DNA from: Gammaproteobacteria bacterium RIFOXYD12_FULL_61_37
GTDB taxonomy: Bacteria; Pseudomonadota; Gammaproteobacteria; Chromatiales; Chromatiaceae
DNA length: 64,000 bases
Direction: 5' to 3'
Assembly: GCA_001801995.1 (NCBI GenBank)
Contig: MGZB01000001.1
Location: 62,001 to 126,000 of the forward strand
A program made the position numbers and the translations under genes. Positions 1 through 9,788 of the stretch are shown piece by piece (the stretch's first letter is position 1; every line of letters begins with the position of its first letter). Below the pieces are notes generated by a model. That model made no database searches and was not told the origin of the DNA. It saw only the letters and a list, made by a program, of their open reading frames with translations.

Positions 1-118
1 GCGTCAGGATGACCAGCAGCAGGGTCAGGGCGATGCCCGCCGCCGCCATGTAGCCGAATTCCAGTTGCCGCTTCTTGCGCAGTTCCTCGCGCCAGGGGAG
101 TAGGTTGATGCGTGCCAT
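1..118 (-). CDS. pilN: PilN, type IV pilus assembly protein (N-terminal part)
   Basis: Only the first 39 or so codons are in the window; the gene runs off the left edge. The protein begins MARINLLPWREELRKKRQ, and the INLLPWR motif is the cytoplasmic tail that PilN inserts into PilM in the type IV pilus inner-membrane alignment complex. It is followed by a hydrophobic stretch (AAAGIALTLLLVILT) that would be the single membrane anchor. The ATG at 118 lies one base after the pilM stop, so the two genes are translationally coupled. Family assignment is confident from motif plus neighbour. Confidence 0.9.
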   Translation of the reverse strand, partial: MARINLLPWREELRKKRQLEFGYMAAAGIALTLLLVILT

Positions 119-119
119 G

Positions 120-1217
<1,098 letters not shown>

Positions 1218-1249
1218 TTACGGGATCGGTCCCATTACAACGTGCTTTA

Positions 1250-1278
1250 ATAATATCTCATAACTGTATAGCAGTAAA
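1250..1278 (-). promoter_or_regulatory. Candidate sigma70 promoter for pilMN
   Basis: Reading leftward, TTTACT (1278-1273) and TATTAT (1255-1250) are separated by exactly 17 bp, matching the -35 consensus at 4 of 6 and the -10 at 5 of 6 positions. The upstream DNA is A/T-rich, unlike the GC-rich surroundings. A start near 1243 would give a leader of about 47 nt to the pilM ATG. Prediction only. The rest of the 237-bp pilM/mrcA gap shows no other convincing signal. Confidence 0.45.
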
Positions 1279-1433
1279 AGAAAATTATGTGAAGTTAAAT
1301 TTCTGGACAGGGATAATGGAACGAGCGCCCGCATTTTCCATACGCGCTATCCTGAAGACGGGCAGGTGCCCGGCGGCTGATTAGTGTTTAGAATGCGGGA
1401 ACTGAGCTAACCAGGCCCTGGGGGCCGAATAAC

Positions 1434-3866
1434 GTGTTGAGATGGATAGGTAAATTTTTTCTGTGGATGCTTTCGACCGGCTTTCTACTGGCCGTTGCGG
1501 GAGCTGTAGGCGTCTATCTCTACTTTGAGCCCAAGCTGCCGTCGATCGAGATCCTGAAAGATGTTCGCATGCAGGTGCCGCTGAGGATATTCAGTGCCGA
1601 CGGCAAGCTGATGGCCGAGTTTGGGGAGAAGAAGCGGATTCCCCTCAAATACGCAGACATCCCGGATCAACTGGTCAAGGCGTTCCTGGCCGCCGAGGAC
1701 GACCGTTTCTTCGAGCATCCCGGCGTGGATTACCAGGGCATTCTCCGCGCCGCCGGCCTGATGATCCTGACGGGCAAAAAGAGCCAGGGCGGCAGTACCA
1801 TCACCATGCAGGTGGCAAGGAACTTTTTTCTAGGCCGGGAAAAGACCTTCGACCGCAAGCTGACCGAAATCCTCTTGTCGTTCCGCATCGAGCGGGAGCT
1901 TTCCAAGGAAGAGATCCTGGAGCTCTATCTCAATAAGATCTATCTGGGCAACCGGGCCTACGGCATAGGCGCCGCCGCACAGGTCTACTACGGCAAGGAG
2001 GTGAAGGAACTGTCTCTGCCCGAAATCGCCATGATCGCCGGCCTGCCCAAGGCCCCCTCGAAATTCAATCCCATCGTCAACCCACAGCGGGCCCAGGAGC
2101 GGCGAGACTATGTCTTGGGACGGATGCGCGATCTGGATTTCATCTCCAACGGTGAACTGGAGCAGGCGAAGAAGATATCGGAGAACGCAAAGGTACACGT
2201 CTCCATGGCCGAGGTGGATGCCCATTATGTGGCAGAGATGGTGCGTCACGAGATGGTGAGCCGTTATGGCGAGGATGCCTACATCAACGGCTACACGGTC
2301 TATACGACCATAGACTCCCGACTACAAGGTGCCGCCCTGTCGGCGGTGCGGAAGAACCTGCGCGTATACGAGCGCCGCCACGGGTATTTTGGGCCAGAGC
2401 AACGGCTGCCGGAGGCCGGCGCCAGTGACACCGCCTTGCAGCAGGCATTGTCCGCCACCTCAGCGGTGGCCGATCTGCGCCCGGCCATCGTGACCAAGGT
2501 CGAGGAGAAGAGCGCAACCGTCCATATCAAGGATGTGGGGCCAGTCACCCTGGGCTGGGAAGGGCTGGAATGGGCGCGCCAGCGCATCAGCGAGGATCAG
2601 CGAGGGAAAAAACCCAAGCAGGCCGGTGAAATCCTGAAGCCCGGCGATCTCGTCCGGGTCGCCGAAGAGGTCAAGCCGGACGGCTCCTCGCAGTGGACCC
2701 TGAGCCAGGTGCCGAAAACCCAGAGCGCCATGGTGTCGATCGCCCCTGAGGATGGCGCCATCAAGGCCCTGATCGGAGGATACGACTTCTACCACAGCAA
2801 GTTCAACCGCGCCGCCCAAGCCAAGCGCCAGCCAGGCTCCGGCTTTAAGGCGATGATCTATTCTGCCGCGCTGGAGGCGGGATTCACCCCCGCGACCCTG
2901 ATCAACGATGCGCCGGTGATCACCGACGACGAAAGTTCTCAGTCGGCCATGTGGCGGCCGGAAAACTATACGGGTGAATTCGGAGGCCCAACCCGGCTGC
3001 GGATGGCCCTCGCCAAGTCTCGCAACCTCGTCTCCATTCGTGTCCTGCGGTCAATGGGGGTCAAGCACGCGCTCGACCATATCCAGAAGTTCGGTTTTAA
3101 CGTAAACGAATTGCCGCACAATCTGACCATGGCCCTCGGCACCGGAGAGGTGACGCCCCTGGAAATGGCCCGCGCCTACGCCGTTTTCGCAAATGGCGGG
3201 TTTCTGATCGAGCCCCATGTGACCCAGCGGATAGAAGAGGCCGGCAAGGGCGTCGTCTTTCAGGCCAACCCACCCCGCGCTTGCGACCCCTGCGGCAGTC
3301 AGGGCGGAGCGGCCGCCAGCGTGCAGGAAGATATCGGCCTCTCGGCCGTCCGGCCGGCCCCAAGGGCTATCTCGCCGCAAAACAGCTTCCTGATGAATTC
3401 GATGATGCAGGACGTGATCCGCATGGGAACCGCCACGGACGCGAAGAAGCTAGGGCGCTCCGACTTGGCGGGCAAGACGGGCACCACCAACGATCAGCGC
3501 GACGCTTGGTTCAATGGCTTCCAAAAGAACCTGGTCGCCGTCGTCTGGGTGGGTAACGACGACTTCCAACCTTTGGGCGAGGACGAAACCGGCGGCAAGG
3601 CCGCATTGCCGGCCTGGATGGATTACATGTCCCTGGCCTTGAAGGATATTCCCGATCAACCGCCGGTCATGCCCTCGGGCATGTACAGGCTCCGTATCGA
3701 CCCGGAAACTGGAGGACCCGCCTCACCGGAACAGAAAAACGCTATCTACGAGGTGTTCCAGTTGGGCGCAGCCCCTCAAAAGACCAGCGAGGGCGAGGCT
3801 GGCACCGAACCACCCGCCAGCCCGCAGGCCCCTCCGGCAGAAAAGATCCCCGAAAATCTCTTTTGA
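1434..3866 (+). CDS. mrcA: Penicillin-binding protein 1A (bifunctional transglycosylase/transpeptidase)
   Basis: Class A PBP that polymerises and cross-links peptidoglycan at the outer face of the inner membrane. After a short cytoplasmic tail there is one membrane segment (residues 7-29). The GT51 transglycosylase domain shows EDDRFFEHPGVDYQG and GGSTITMQVARN. The transpeptidase domain has its active serine in SGFK within QPGSGFKAM, the SxN motif in KSRNLVS, and the KTG motif in AGKTGTTNDQRDAW. Length of 810 residues suits gammaproteobacterial PBP1a. The start is GTG at 1434, directly before the hydrophobic anchor. A cysteine-containing insert (RACDPCGSQ) precedes the final KTG region, as in other proteobacterial PBP1a proteins. 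Confidence 0.96.
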   Translation: MLRWIGKFFLWMLSTGFLLAVAGAVGVYLYFEPKLPSIEILKDVRMQVPLRIFSADGKLMAEFGEKKRIPLKYADIPDQLVKAFLAAEDDRFFEHPGVDYQGILRAAGLMILTGKKSQGGSTITMQVARNFFLGREKTFDRKLTEILLSFRIERELSKEEILELYLNKIYLGNRAYGIGAAAQVYYGKEVKELSLPEIAMIAGLPKAPSKFNPIVNPQRAQERRDYVLGRMRDLDFISNGELEQAKKISENAKVHVSMAEVDAHYVAEMVRHEMVSRYGEDAYINGYTVYTTIDSRLQGAALSAVRKNLRVYERRHGYFGPEQRLPEAGASDTALQQALSATSAVADLRPAIVTKVEEKSATVHIKDVGPVTLGWEGLEWARQRISEDQRGKKPKQAGEILKPGDLVRVAEEVKPDGSSQWTLSQVPKTQSAMVSIAPEDGAIKALIGGYDFYHSKFNRAAQAKRQPGSGFKAMIYSAALEAGFTPATLINDAPVITDDESSQSAMWRPENYTGEFGGPTRLRMALAKSRNLVSIRVLRSMGVKHALDHIQKFGFNVNELPHNLTMALGTGEVTPLEMARAYAVFANGGFLIEPHVTQRIEEAGKGVVFQANPPRACDPCGSQGGAAASVQEDIGLSAVRPAPRAISPQNSFLMNSMMQDVIRMGTATDAKKLGRSDLAGKTGTTNDQRDAWFNGFQKNLVAVVWVGNDDFQPLGEDETGGKAALPAWMDYMSLALKDIPDQPPVMPSGMYRLRIDPETGGPASPEQKNAIYEVFQLGAAPQKTSEGEAGTEPPASPQAPPAEKIPENLF

Positions 3867-4462
3867 TGCGTAAAGACAAGGTTTCCGGCGCGGTCGCCGC
3901 CGAGGCGGCGCGTATCCTGGCCGAGAGCGGCGGCTTGGATTTCGCCTCGGCTAGGCGAAAGGCCGCGAAACGCCTTGGCATAGGCGATCGAAAAAGCCTT
4001 CCGGATAACCTGTGCATAGAGGCTGCGTTAAGGGAATATCAAGCCTTGTTTCTGACCCACCGGCAACCCGAGGCGCTGAGACAGTCGAGAGAATGGGCCG
4101 CGCGGATAATGCGGACCCTGCATGCCTTCTCGCCACGACTCACCGGCGTGGTGCTCGATGGCAGCGCCGATTGGCGCAGTCCCCTGGAGATCCACCTCTT
4201 TGCCGATTGCTGCGAGGATGTCCTGTTGGAGCTGATGGGACAGCATGTTCGCTGGAACAACGAGGATCGCCTCGTCGTCTATCCCGACGGGGCACATGAA
4301 CGGCGTCCGCTGTTTCGTATCCAGCACGGGGATATGGAGGTGGAACTGATCTGCTTCCCCTCCGGGGAACTGAAGAACCGCATCCCCCTGAATCCCCTGG
4401 ACGGCCGGCCGATGAGGCGAGCCCGGCTGGCGGAATTGGAGAAGGAATTGCGCGAATCCTGA
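3866..4462 (+). CDS. Conserved hypothetical protein downstream of mrcA
   Basis: The ATG at 3866 overlaps the mrcA stop by one base (TGATG), so the gene is probably translationally coupled to PBP1a. The product of 198 residues is soluble, with no signal peptide or membrane segment. An alanine-rich N-terminal helical part (about 1-60) precedes a mixed region with GVVLDGSADWRSPLEIHLFADCC and a charged C-terminus. The GxxxxGSADWRSPLEIHLF stretch resembles the core of the nucleotidyltransferase fold (GS followed by an acidic strand), but the usual paired aspartates are not clear, so no function is assigned. An intrinsic terminator follows immediately. Confidence 0.75.
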   Translation: MRKDKVSGAVAAEAARILAESGGLDFASARRKAAKRLGIGDRKSLPDNLCIEAALREYQALFLTHRQPEALRQSREWAARIMRTLHAFSPRLTGVVLDGSADWRSPLEIHLFADCCEDVLLELMGQHVRWNNEDRLVVYPDGAHERRPLFRIQHGDMEVELICFPSGELKNRIPLNPLDGRPMRRARLAELEKELRES

Positions 4463-4476
4463 CCGGGTCAAATCGA

Positions 4477-4497
4477 AAAGGCGCCAGAGGCGCCTTT
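4477..4497. terminator. Bidirectional intrinsic terminator between the mrcA operon and rpmE
   Basis: A perfect 9-bp stem (AAAGGCGCC / GGCGCCTTT) closes on a 3-nt AGA loop, 15 bp after the upstream stop codon and 23 bp before the rpmE stop. The stem ends supply a short A-tract on one side and T-tract on the other, so it can act in both directions between two convergent genes. Confidence 0.75.
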
Positions 4498-4520
4498 CCA
4501 CAAAACCGCGTCGAGAACTC

Positions 4521-4724
4521 TTACCGGGCGTACTTGCGGCGGAACTTGTCCACGCGACCGGCGGTATCGACGATCTTCTGCTTGCCGGTATAGAAAGGAT
4601 GGCAAGAAGAGCAGACTTCGATATGGAGATCTTTCTCGCCCAAGGTGGAACGAGTCTCGAAGCTGTTGCCACAGCTACAGTTCACCTTGATCTCTTTGTA
4701 TTCGGGATGAATGTCGGCCTTCAT
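4521..4724 (-). CDS. rpmE: 50S ribosomal protein L31, zinc-binding type
   Basis: Ribosomal protein L31 of the large subunit, at the central protuberance/B1 bridge. The ATG at 4724 gives 67 residues starting [19 protein letters not shown], matching the family; an upstream in-frame extension is not homologous. Four cysteines (C16, C18, C38, C41) identify the zinc-containing C+ paralogue rather than the zinc-free YkgM type, so expression may depend on zinc supply. The C-terminal [16 protein letters not shown] is typical. It stands alone, convergent with the gene after mrcA. Confidence 0.97.
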   Translation of the reverse strand: MKADIHPEYKEIKVNCSCGNSFETRSTLGEKDLHIEVCSSCHPFYTGKQKIVDTAGRVDKFRRKYAR

Positions 4725-4857
4725 TTTTACTGTCCAGATAATTAGGGTCGCGAACGCGAGGCAGCGAATTATAGAGATGCCACCGCCGGGGTTCAATAGC
4801 GGCCGCCCATTTTTTCACTGATGCGCCGTTTGAGTCCCTTTCAAAGGCGCCGGTCCG

Positions 4858-5997
4858 CTAAGCTGGCGCTTCAAAAAATCCGATCAGATCATTGAGAAAG
4901 CGAAAACCTAATTCGGTGGGAAGAACGAAGCCGGGCAGGGATTCCAGAAGCCCCTTGTCCATAGCCTTCCGTAGGGAGACCTCGATGCGGGATAAGGGGA
5001 GTCCCGTGCGCGCCTCGAAGAGGGGCAAAGCGAACCCTCGCCTAAGCCGCAAGGCATTCATCATGAATTCCAGGATCAGATCCTCGGTCCCAAGCCCTCG
5101 GCGGCCGGCCTCGGCCTGGGGCGCTGTCAGGTAGCGCCTGGGATGACGTTCCTTCCAGTTGCGCCTGACCTGTCCGCCCCCAAGGGTCAGCTTGCCGTGG
5201 GCGCCGGCGCCGATGCCGAGGTAGTCCCCGAACTCCCAGTAGTTGAGATTGTGGCGGCATTCCCGGCCGGGGCGGGAAAAGGCGGAGACCTCATATCTTT
5301 CCATGCCGCTGCTGGCCAGGAATTCGAGGCCGGTTTCCTGGATGTCATAGAGGCTGTCCTCGTCGGGCAATGACGGGGGGGCCTGGCTAAAAGGGGTATT
5401 CGGTTCCAGGGTGAGCTGATACCAGGAGAGATGCTCCGGCCCTAGGCCCATCGCCATGCGCAGATCGGCCATGGCCGCCTCTTGCGTTTGATGGGGAAGG
5501 CCGAACATCAGGTCCAGGTTGATGTTGCCGAAGCCCGCCTGGCGGGCAGTCTGAAAGGCCGCCACGGCATCCGCCCGTCCGTGGATGCGGCCGAGGGCCT
5601 TGAGTGAGCCCTCATCGAAGGATTGAACACCGATGGAGAGGCGGTTGACGCCGCTGTCACGATAAGCGGAGAAATGACCGGCATCCGCCGCACCCGGATT
5701 GGCCTCCAGCGTGATTTCGGCGCCCTCGACAAGGGGGGCAAGTTCTCCGATGGCCGCAAGCAGACGGGCCACCGCATCTCCCGGCAAGAGGCTGGGGGTG
5801 CCGCCGCCGATAAAGATCGATGCGATGGGCCGGTCCCCGGCGCTCGGGTACTGGCGGGAAAAGTCCGCGATCAGGGCATCCACATAGGCGGAAACATCCA
5901 GATCCCGAGGGAGTTCATGCGAGTTGAAGTCGCAGTAGGGACACTTGCGCAGGCACCAGGGGAAATGGATGTAGAGGGCAAGGGGGGGCAGTGGCAT
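4858..5997 (-). CDS. hemW: HemW, radical SAM haem chaperone-like protein
   Basis: HemW is a radical SAM protein related to oxygen-independent coproporphyrinogen oxidase but thought to bind and deliver haem. The cluster motif CX3CX2C is in WCLRKCPYCDFNSH near the N-terminus, followed by FIGGGTPSLL and the SAM-contact motif EANPGAADAGHF. The start at 5997 (MPLPPLALYIHFPWC) matches the normal HemW N-terminus; ATGs at 6018 or 6024 would extend it into the preceding GIY-YIG gene. HemW lacks the extra cysteine next to the CX2C of true HemN, which supports HemW over HemN. In many relatives it is preceded by rdgB; here a GIY-YIG gene and uvrD lie upstream. Confidence 0.9.
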   Translation of the reverse strand: MPLPPLALYIHFPWCLRKCPYCDFNSHELPRDLDVSAYVDALIADFSRQYPSAGDRPIASIFIGGGTPSLLPGDAVARLLAAIGELAPLVEGAEITLEANPGAADAGHFSAYRDSGVNRLSIGVQSFDEGSLKALGRIHGRADAVAAFQTARQAGFGNINLDLMFGLPHQTQEAAMADLRMAMGLGPEHLSWYQLTLEPNTPFSQAPPSLPDEDSLYDIQETGLEFLASSGMERYEVSAFSRPGRECRHNLNYWEFGDYLGIGAGAHGKLTLGGGQVRRNWKERHPRRYLTAPQAEAGRRGLGTEDLILEFMMNALRLRRGFALPLFEARTGLPLSRIEVSLRKAMDKGLLESLPGFVLPTELGFRFLNDLIGFFEAPA

Positions 5998-6001
5998 GAT
6001 G

Positions 6002-6259
6002 TTACCCGGCTTGGCCATGTCCACGGATCAGCGCCATTTTATCGCAGAGCTTCAATTGCTTGATGCTGTACTCACGCTGCTGGGCGGCGCCCCTGTCCTC
6101 GGCCTGTTCGGCATAAACCAGGGCCACCGGCCGCCGGGAGCGGGTGTATTTGGCGCCCTTGCCGCTGTTGTGGAGCGCGATCCTTGCCGCCAGGTCTTTC
6201 GCCACGCCGGTGTAATGGGTGCCGTCACCGCATTCGACGATGTAGACATGCCAGCTCAA
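6002..6259 (-). CDS. GIY-YIG domain protein, YhbQ/UPF0213 type
   Basis: A single-domain GIY-YIG nuclease-family protein of 85 residues, close in size to E. coli YhbQ. The signature strands are WHVYIVECGDGTHYTGVAKDL (VYI and YTG stand for GIY and YIG), then an AARIALHNSGKGAKYTRSRRP block and a glutamate in QREYSIKQL. The start is a TTG at 6259, three bases after the uvrD stop, which aligns with the family N-terminus; no ATG fits. Members may act in DNA repair, but the role is not settled. It sits in a uvrD-GIY-YIG-hemW string read leftward. Confidence 0.88.
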   Translation of the reverse strand: MSWHVYIVECGDGTHYTGVAKDLAARIALHNSGKGAKYTRSRRPVALVYAEQAEDRGAAQQREYSIKQLKLCDKMALIRGHGQAG

Positions 6260-6262
6260 GGG

Positions 6263-8416
6263 TCAGACCGGTTCCAGATTGGCATAGGAAAGCACTAGCC
6301 ACTTGCAACCGGCCGACTCGAAGTTCACCTGCACACGGGCACTCGGCCCCTGCCCCTCCGCATTGAGCACCAGGCCCTCGCCGAACTTGGCATGTCTGAC
6401 CCGCTGGCCCAGGCGGTATCCGGCGCTATCGTCGATAAAGGGACGGCTCTGATAGACCGCGCGGCTGACCTTGGGGGCGCTACGGACCTCTTCGATCAGG
6501 TGCGACGGGATCTCCCGCAGGAAGCGCGACGGCAGGGAATAGTTTTCATTGCCATAGAGGCGCCGGGTCTCGGCATGGGTCAGGTAGAGTTGATTCATGG
6601 CACGGGTCATGCCGACATAACAGAGACGGCGTTCCTCCTCCAGCTTGCCGGGGTCCTGGGCCGACATGCTGTGGGGGAAGAGCCCCTCCTCCAGCCCGCC
6701 GATGAAGACGAGGGGGAACTCCAGCCCCTTGGCCGAGTGGATCGTCATCAACTGGACGCAGTCCTCGTAGGGATCTGCCTGGCCCTCGCCCGCCTCCAGG
6801 GCGGCGTGAGAGAGGAAAACAGACAGAGGATCGGCCTCCTCGTCCGCGAAGTCGTATTCGAATTGGCGGGCGGCGGAGACCAGCTCCGCCAGGTTCTCGA
6901 TGCGGTCTTGCCCCTTGCCGTCCTTGCTGTTCTGGAAATGGGCGTGGAGGCCAGCCTTGTGGATGGCATGGGCGACACGGTCGTGCAGTTCCATGTCCGC
7001 CGTGGCGGCCTGCAATTCCTCGATCAATTCGAGGAAAAGCTTCAGGGCATTACCGGCCCGTGCCGTCATGCCCCCCCCCTGCAACAGCTCGATGGACGCC
7101 TGCCAGAGGGAGCAGCCGAAGTCACGAGCGTGGTTGCGGACGGCATCCAGGGTGCGGAGACCAATGCCGCGCGGCGGGGTATTGACCACCCGTTCGAAGG
7201 AACCGTCATCCTGGCGGTTGGTCAGCAGCCGCAGATAGGACAGGGCATCCTTGATCTCGGCGCGTTCGAAGAAGCGCAGACCGCCATAGACCCGGTAAGG
7301 GGTTCCGGTCTGGATCAGGGCCTCTTCGAACAGGCGCGATTGGGCGTTGGAGCGGTAGAGGATGGCGCAATCGGCCCGGCGCCGTCCGGTCTCGACGAAC
7401 TGGCGGATGCGTTCCGTCACGAAGCGGGCCTCGTCCACCTCGTTGAAGGCGCTGTAGAGGCGGAGGAGTTCGCCCTCACCGCTGTCGGTCCAGAGATTCT
7501 TGCCTAGACGGCTGGGGTTGTGGGCAATTACGGCGTTGGCGGCGGAAAGGATGTTGCCGGTGGAGCGGTAATTCTGTTCCAGCCGGATCAGACTTGCATC
7601 GGGGAAGTGCTTCTGGAAGTCGCGGATATTTTCCACCCGCGCCCCGCGCCAGCCATAGATCGACTGGTCATCGTCCCCCACCACGAACAGCTTGTTCTCT
7701 TCGCCGGCCAGGAGGCGCAGCCAGGCGTACTGAATGGCGTTGGTGTCCTGGAACTCGTCCACCAGCACATGCCGGAAACGCTTGCGGTAATGCCCCAGGA
7801 TGTCGGGGCGGTCACGCCACAGCTCCTGGGCGCGCAGCAGCAGCTCGGCGAAATCGACCATGCCGCCGCGCTCGCAGGCCGTCTGGTATTCCGTATAGAT
7901 GCGCACCATCTGGCGCTGGTAGGGATCATGGCCGGGATCGAGATGCTGCGGGCGCAGGCCCTCGTCCTTCTGGGCGTTGATGTACCACTGGGCCTGCTTC
8001 GGCGGCCACTTGGCCTCGTCGATGTCGAGGGAACGCATGACCCGCTTCACCAGCCGGAGCTGGTCGTCCGAATCGAGGATCTGAAACTCCCTGGGCAACC
8101 GCGCCTCTTGCCAGTGGGCGCGCAGCAGGCGGTGGGCCAGACCGTGGAAGGTGCCGACCCACATGCCGCTGTTGGGGGCCTGGAGTAGTTGCTCGATACG
8201 GCTCTGCATCTCGCGGGCCGACTTGCTGGTGAAGGTCACCGCCAGGATCGACCAGGGCGAAATCTGCTCCACCTCCAGCAGCCAGGCGATACGGTGGACC
8301 AGCACCCGCGTCTTGCCGCTGCCCGCGCCGGCCAGCACCAGCGCGCCGCCTGATGAAGTGGAGACTGCCTCGCGCTGGGCGTCGTTGAGATTGTCGAGAA
8401 TGTGGGAAACGTCCAT
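6263..8416 (-). CDS. uvrD: DNA helicase II UvrD
   Basis: Superfamily 1A 3'-5' helicase acting in nucleotide excision repair and methyl-directed mismatch repair. The Q motif (LNDAQREAV) and Walker A (AGAGSGKT, residues 29-36) open the protein; VDEFQDTN is motif II and GDDDQSIYGWRGA motif III. Motif IV-VI blocks include LEQNYRS, MTIHSAKGLEFPLVF and VGMTRA. The 717-residue length and C-terminal tail (VRHAKFGEGLVLNAEGQGP) favour UvrD over Rep, which lacks that tail. The ATG at 8416 gives the family N-terminus MDVSHILDNLNDAQ. The gene is divergent from the efflux operon, with only 48 bp between. Confidence 0.97.
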   Translation of the reverse strand: MDVSHILDNLNDAQREAVSTSSGGALVLAGAGSGKTRVLVHRIAWLLEVEQISPWSILAVTFTSKSAREMQSRIEQLLQAPNSGMWVGTFHGLAHRLLRAHWQEARLPREFQILDSDDQLRLVKRVMRSLDIDEAKWPPKQAQWYINAQKDEGLRPQHLDPGHDPYQRQMVRIYTEYQTACERGGMVDFAELLLRAQELWRDRPDILGHYRKRFRHVLVDEFQDTNAIQYAWLRLLAGEENKLFVVGDDDQSIYGWRGARVENIRDFQKHFPDASLIRLEQNYRSTGNILSAANAVIAHNPSRLGKNLWTDSGEGELLRLYSAFNEVDEARFVTERIRQFVETGRRRADCAILYRSNAQSRLFEEALIQTGTPYRVYGGLRFFERAEIKDALSYLRLLTNRQDDGSFERVVNTPPRGIGLRTLDAVRNHARDFGCSLWQASIELLQGGGMTARAGNALKLFLELIEELQAATADMELHDRVAHAIHKAGLHAHFQNSKDGKGQDRIENLAELVSAARQFEYDFADEEADPLSVFLSHAALEAGEGQADPYEDCVQLMTIHSAKGLEFPLVFIGGLEEGLFPHSMSAQDPGKLEEERRLCYVGMTRAMNQLYLTHAETRRLYGNENYSLPSRFLREIPSHLIEEVRSAPKVSRAVYQSRPFIDDSAGYRLGQRVRHAKFGEGLVLNAEGQGPSARVQVNFESAGCKWLVLSYANLEPV

Positions 8417-8464
8417 CGGGGGATTTTATCAGACTACAATTCCCAAGGTGGGACGCGGGGATAG

Positions 8465-9622
8465 ATGATGATCAAACAGGCGAAATGGTTGCTCTGGGTG
8501 CTGGCTGCGGTGGCGGCCGTTGCCTGGTTACGCTGGGAATTGCAGCCCGCGCCGCTGACAGTCAAGGTGGCCCTGGTGGAGCGGGGCCTGGTGGAACGCA
8601 CCGTAGCCAATACAAGGGCGGGGGCGGTCAAGGCCTGCCGCCGCGCCAAGCTTTCCCCCAGCGTGGGCGGACAGATCGCCCGCTTGGAGGTGAAGGAAGG
8701 CGAGCGGGTCAGTGAGGGAGATCTGTTGCTGGAACTCTGGAATCTGGATCTGGTGGCGGAGATGGGTCTGGCGGAGAGCCAAGCGTCGGCCTCGGAGGCC
8801 AGTGCCAAGGCCGCCTGCCTGCGGGCGGAGGAGGCCCAACGCGAGGCTGACCGCAAGTCCCGCCTGCATAAATCCGGGGCCGTCTCCGAGGAGACCATCG
8901 ACCAGGCTCAGACCCAGGCCCAGACCAGTAGCGCCGATTGCGATGCGGCCCGCGCCCAGGCCAAGGTCAGCGAGGCGCGCATCGGCGTGACCAGGGCCAA
9001 CCTCGAACGTACCCGCCTGCATGCCCCCTTTACTGGCGTCATCGCCAAGATCAACGGTGAACTGGAGGAATATGTCACCCCCTCCCCTCCCGGCATCGCC
9101 ACCCTGCCGGTGGTCGATCTGGTGGACGACGCCTGTTTCTATGTAGCCGCCCCCATCGACGAGGTGGACGCCATGGGGATCAAGGCCGGCATGGCCGCCC
9201 GCATCTCCCTGGACGCCTTTGGTGATCGCCGCTTCGATGCGGAGGTGCGGCGTATCGCCTGCTATGTCCTCGATGTGGAGAAGCAGGCCCGCACCGTCGA
9301 GGTGGAGGCGGTCTTCGTGAACGGGGACGATGCCCTGGAGCTGCTGGCCGGTTACAGCGCCGACCTGGAGATCGTGCTGGAAAAGCGGGAGGGGGTCTTA
9401 CGCATGCCTACCGAGGCGGTCCAGGAGGGCAATAAGGTGCTGGTCTTCGACCGGGCGGAGGGAGTGTTGAAGGAGCGCAAGATCGAGGCCGGGCTCTCCA
9501 ACTGGAAATACACCCAGGTGGCCGCCGGGTTGACGGAGGGCGAAGAGGTAGTGTTGCCGGCGGGCAAGCAGGGGCTGGTGGACAGCGCCCCGGCCCGGAT
9601 CGCGGAAGAGAGCGGCAAATGA
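8465..9622 (+). CDS. HlyD/MacA-family periplasmic adaptor of an ABC efflux system
   Basis: Membrane-fusion protein that would bridge an ABC transporter and an outer-membrane channel. One N-terminal membrane anchor (residues 7-20) precedes a biotinyl-lipoyl-like half motif (VGGQIARLEVKEGERVSEGDLLLEL), a long alanine- and glutamate-rich helical hairpin (about 100-190) and the second lipoyl half (HAPFTGVIAKINGELEEYV), then beta-barrel and membrane-proximal domains. The 385-residue length matches MacA. The downstream ATPase and two MacB-type permeases support a tripartite exporter; no outer-membrane TolC is present here. Substrate cannot be inferred. The start ATG at 8465 is followed by a second ATG at 8468. 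Confidence 0.88.
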   Translation: MMIKQAKWLLWVLAAVAAVAWLRWELQPAPLTVKVALVERGLVERTVANTRAGAVKACRRAKLSPSVGGQIARLEVKEGERVSEGDLLLELWNLDLVAEMGLAESQASASEASAKAACLRAEEAQREADRKSRLHKSGAVSEETIDQAQTQAQTSSADCDAARAQAKVSEARIGVTRANLERTRLHAPFTGVIAKINGELEEYVTPSPPGIATLPVVDLVDDACFYVAAPIDEVDAMGIKAGMAARISLDAFGDRRFDAEVRRIACYVLDVEKQARTVEVEAVFVNGDDALELLAGYSADLEIVLEKREGVLRMPTEAVQEGNKVLVFDRAEGVLKERKIEAGLSNWKYTQVAAGLTEGEEVVLPAGKQGLVDSAPARIAEESGK

Positions 9623-9639
9623 TCCTAAATTCCACATTC

Positions 9640-9771
9640 AACCGCAAAGACCGCAGAGGAACTCATAGAAATACAAGTAGTCACCTGTGCTTCGCCACTC
9701 ACCCAGAAGGTGAAAATGCCGAAAGAGGTAACCCCCGGTCTTCCTTCGCGTTCTTTGCGTCCTTTGCGGTT
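9640..9771. repeat. Imperfect inverted repeat of the ACCGCAAAG/ACGCAAAG type inside the efflux operon
   Basis: AACCGCAAAGACCGCAGAGG begins at 9640, and 9743-9771 reads in reverse complement as AACCGCAAAGGACGCAAAG continuing AACGCGAAGG. The two arms face each other across about 80 bp and fill the 166-bp gap between adaptor and ATPase genes, the only gap in an otherwise overlapping operon. From memory, strings of this kind recur between genes in many proteobacterial genomes. No open reading frame or terminator is seen between the arms. Confidence 0.55.
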
Positions 9772-9788
9772 AAGCCAAGGTTTCCAGG

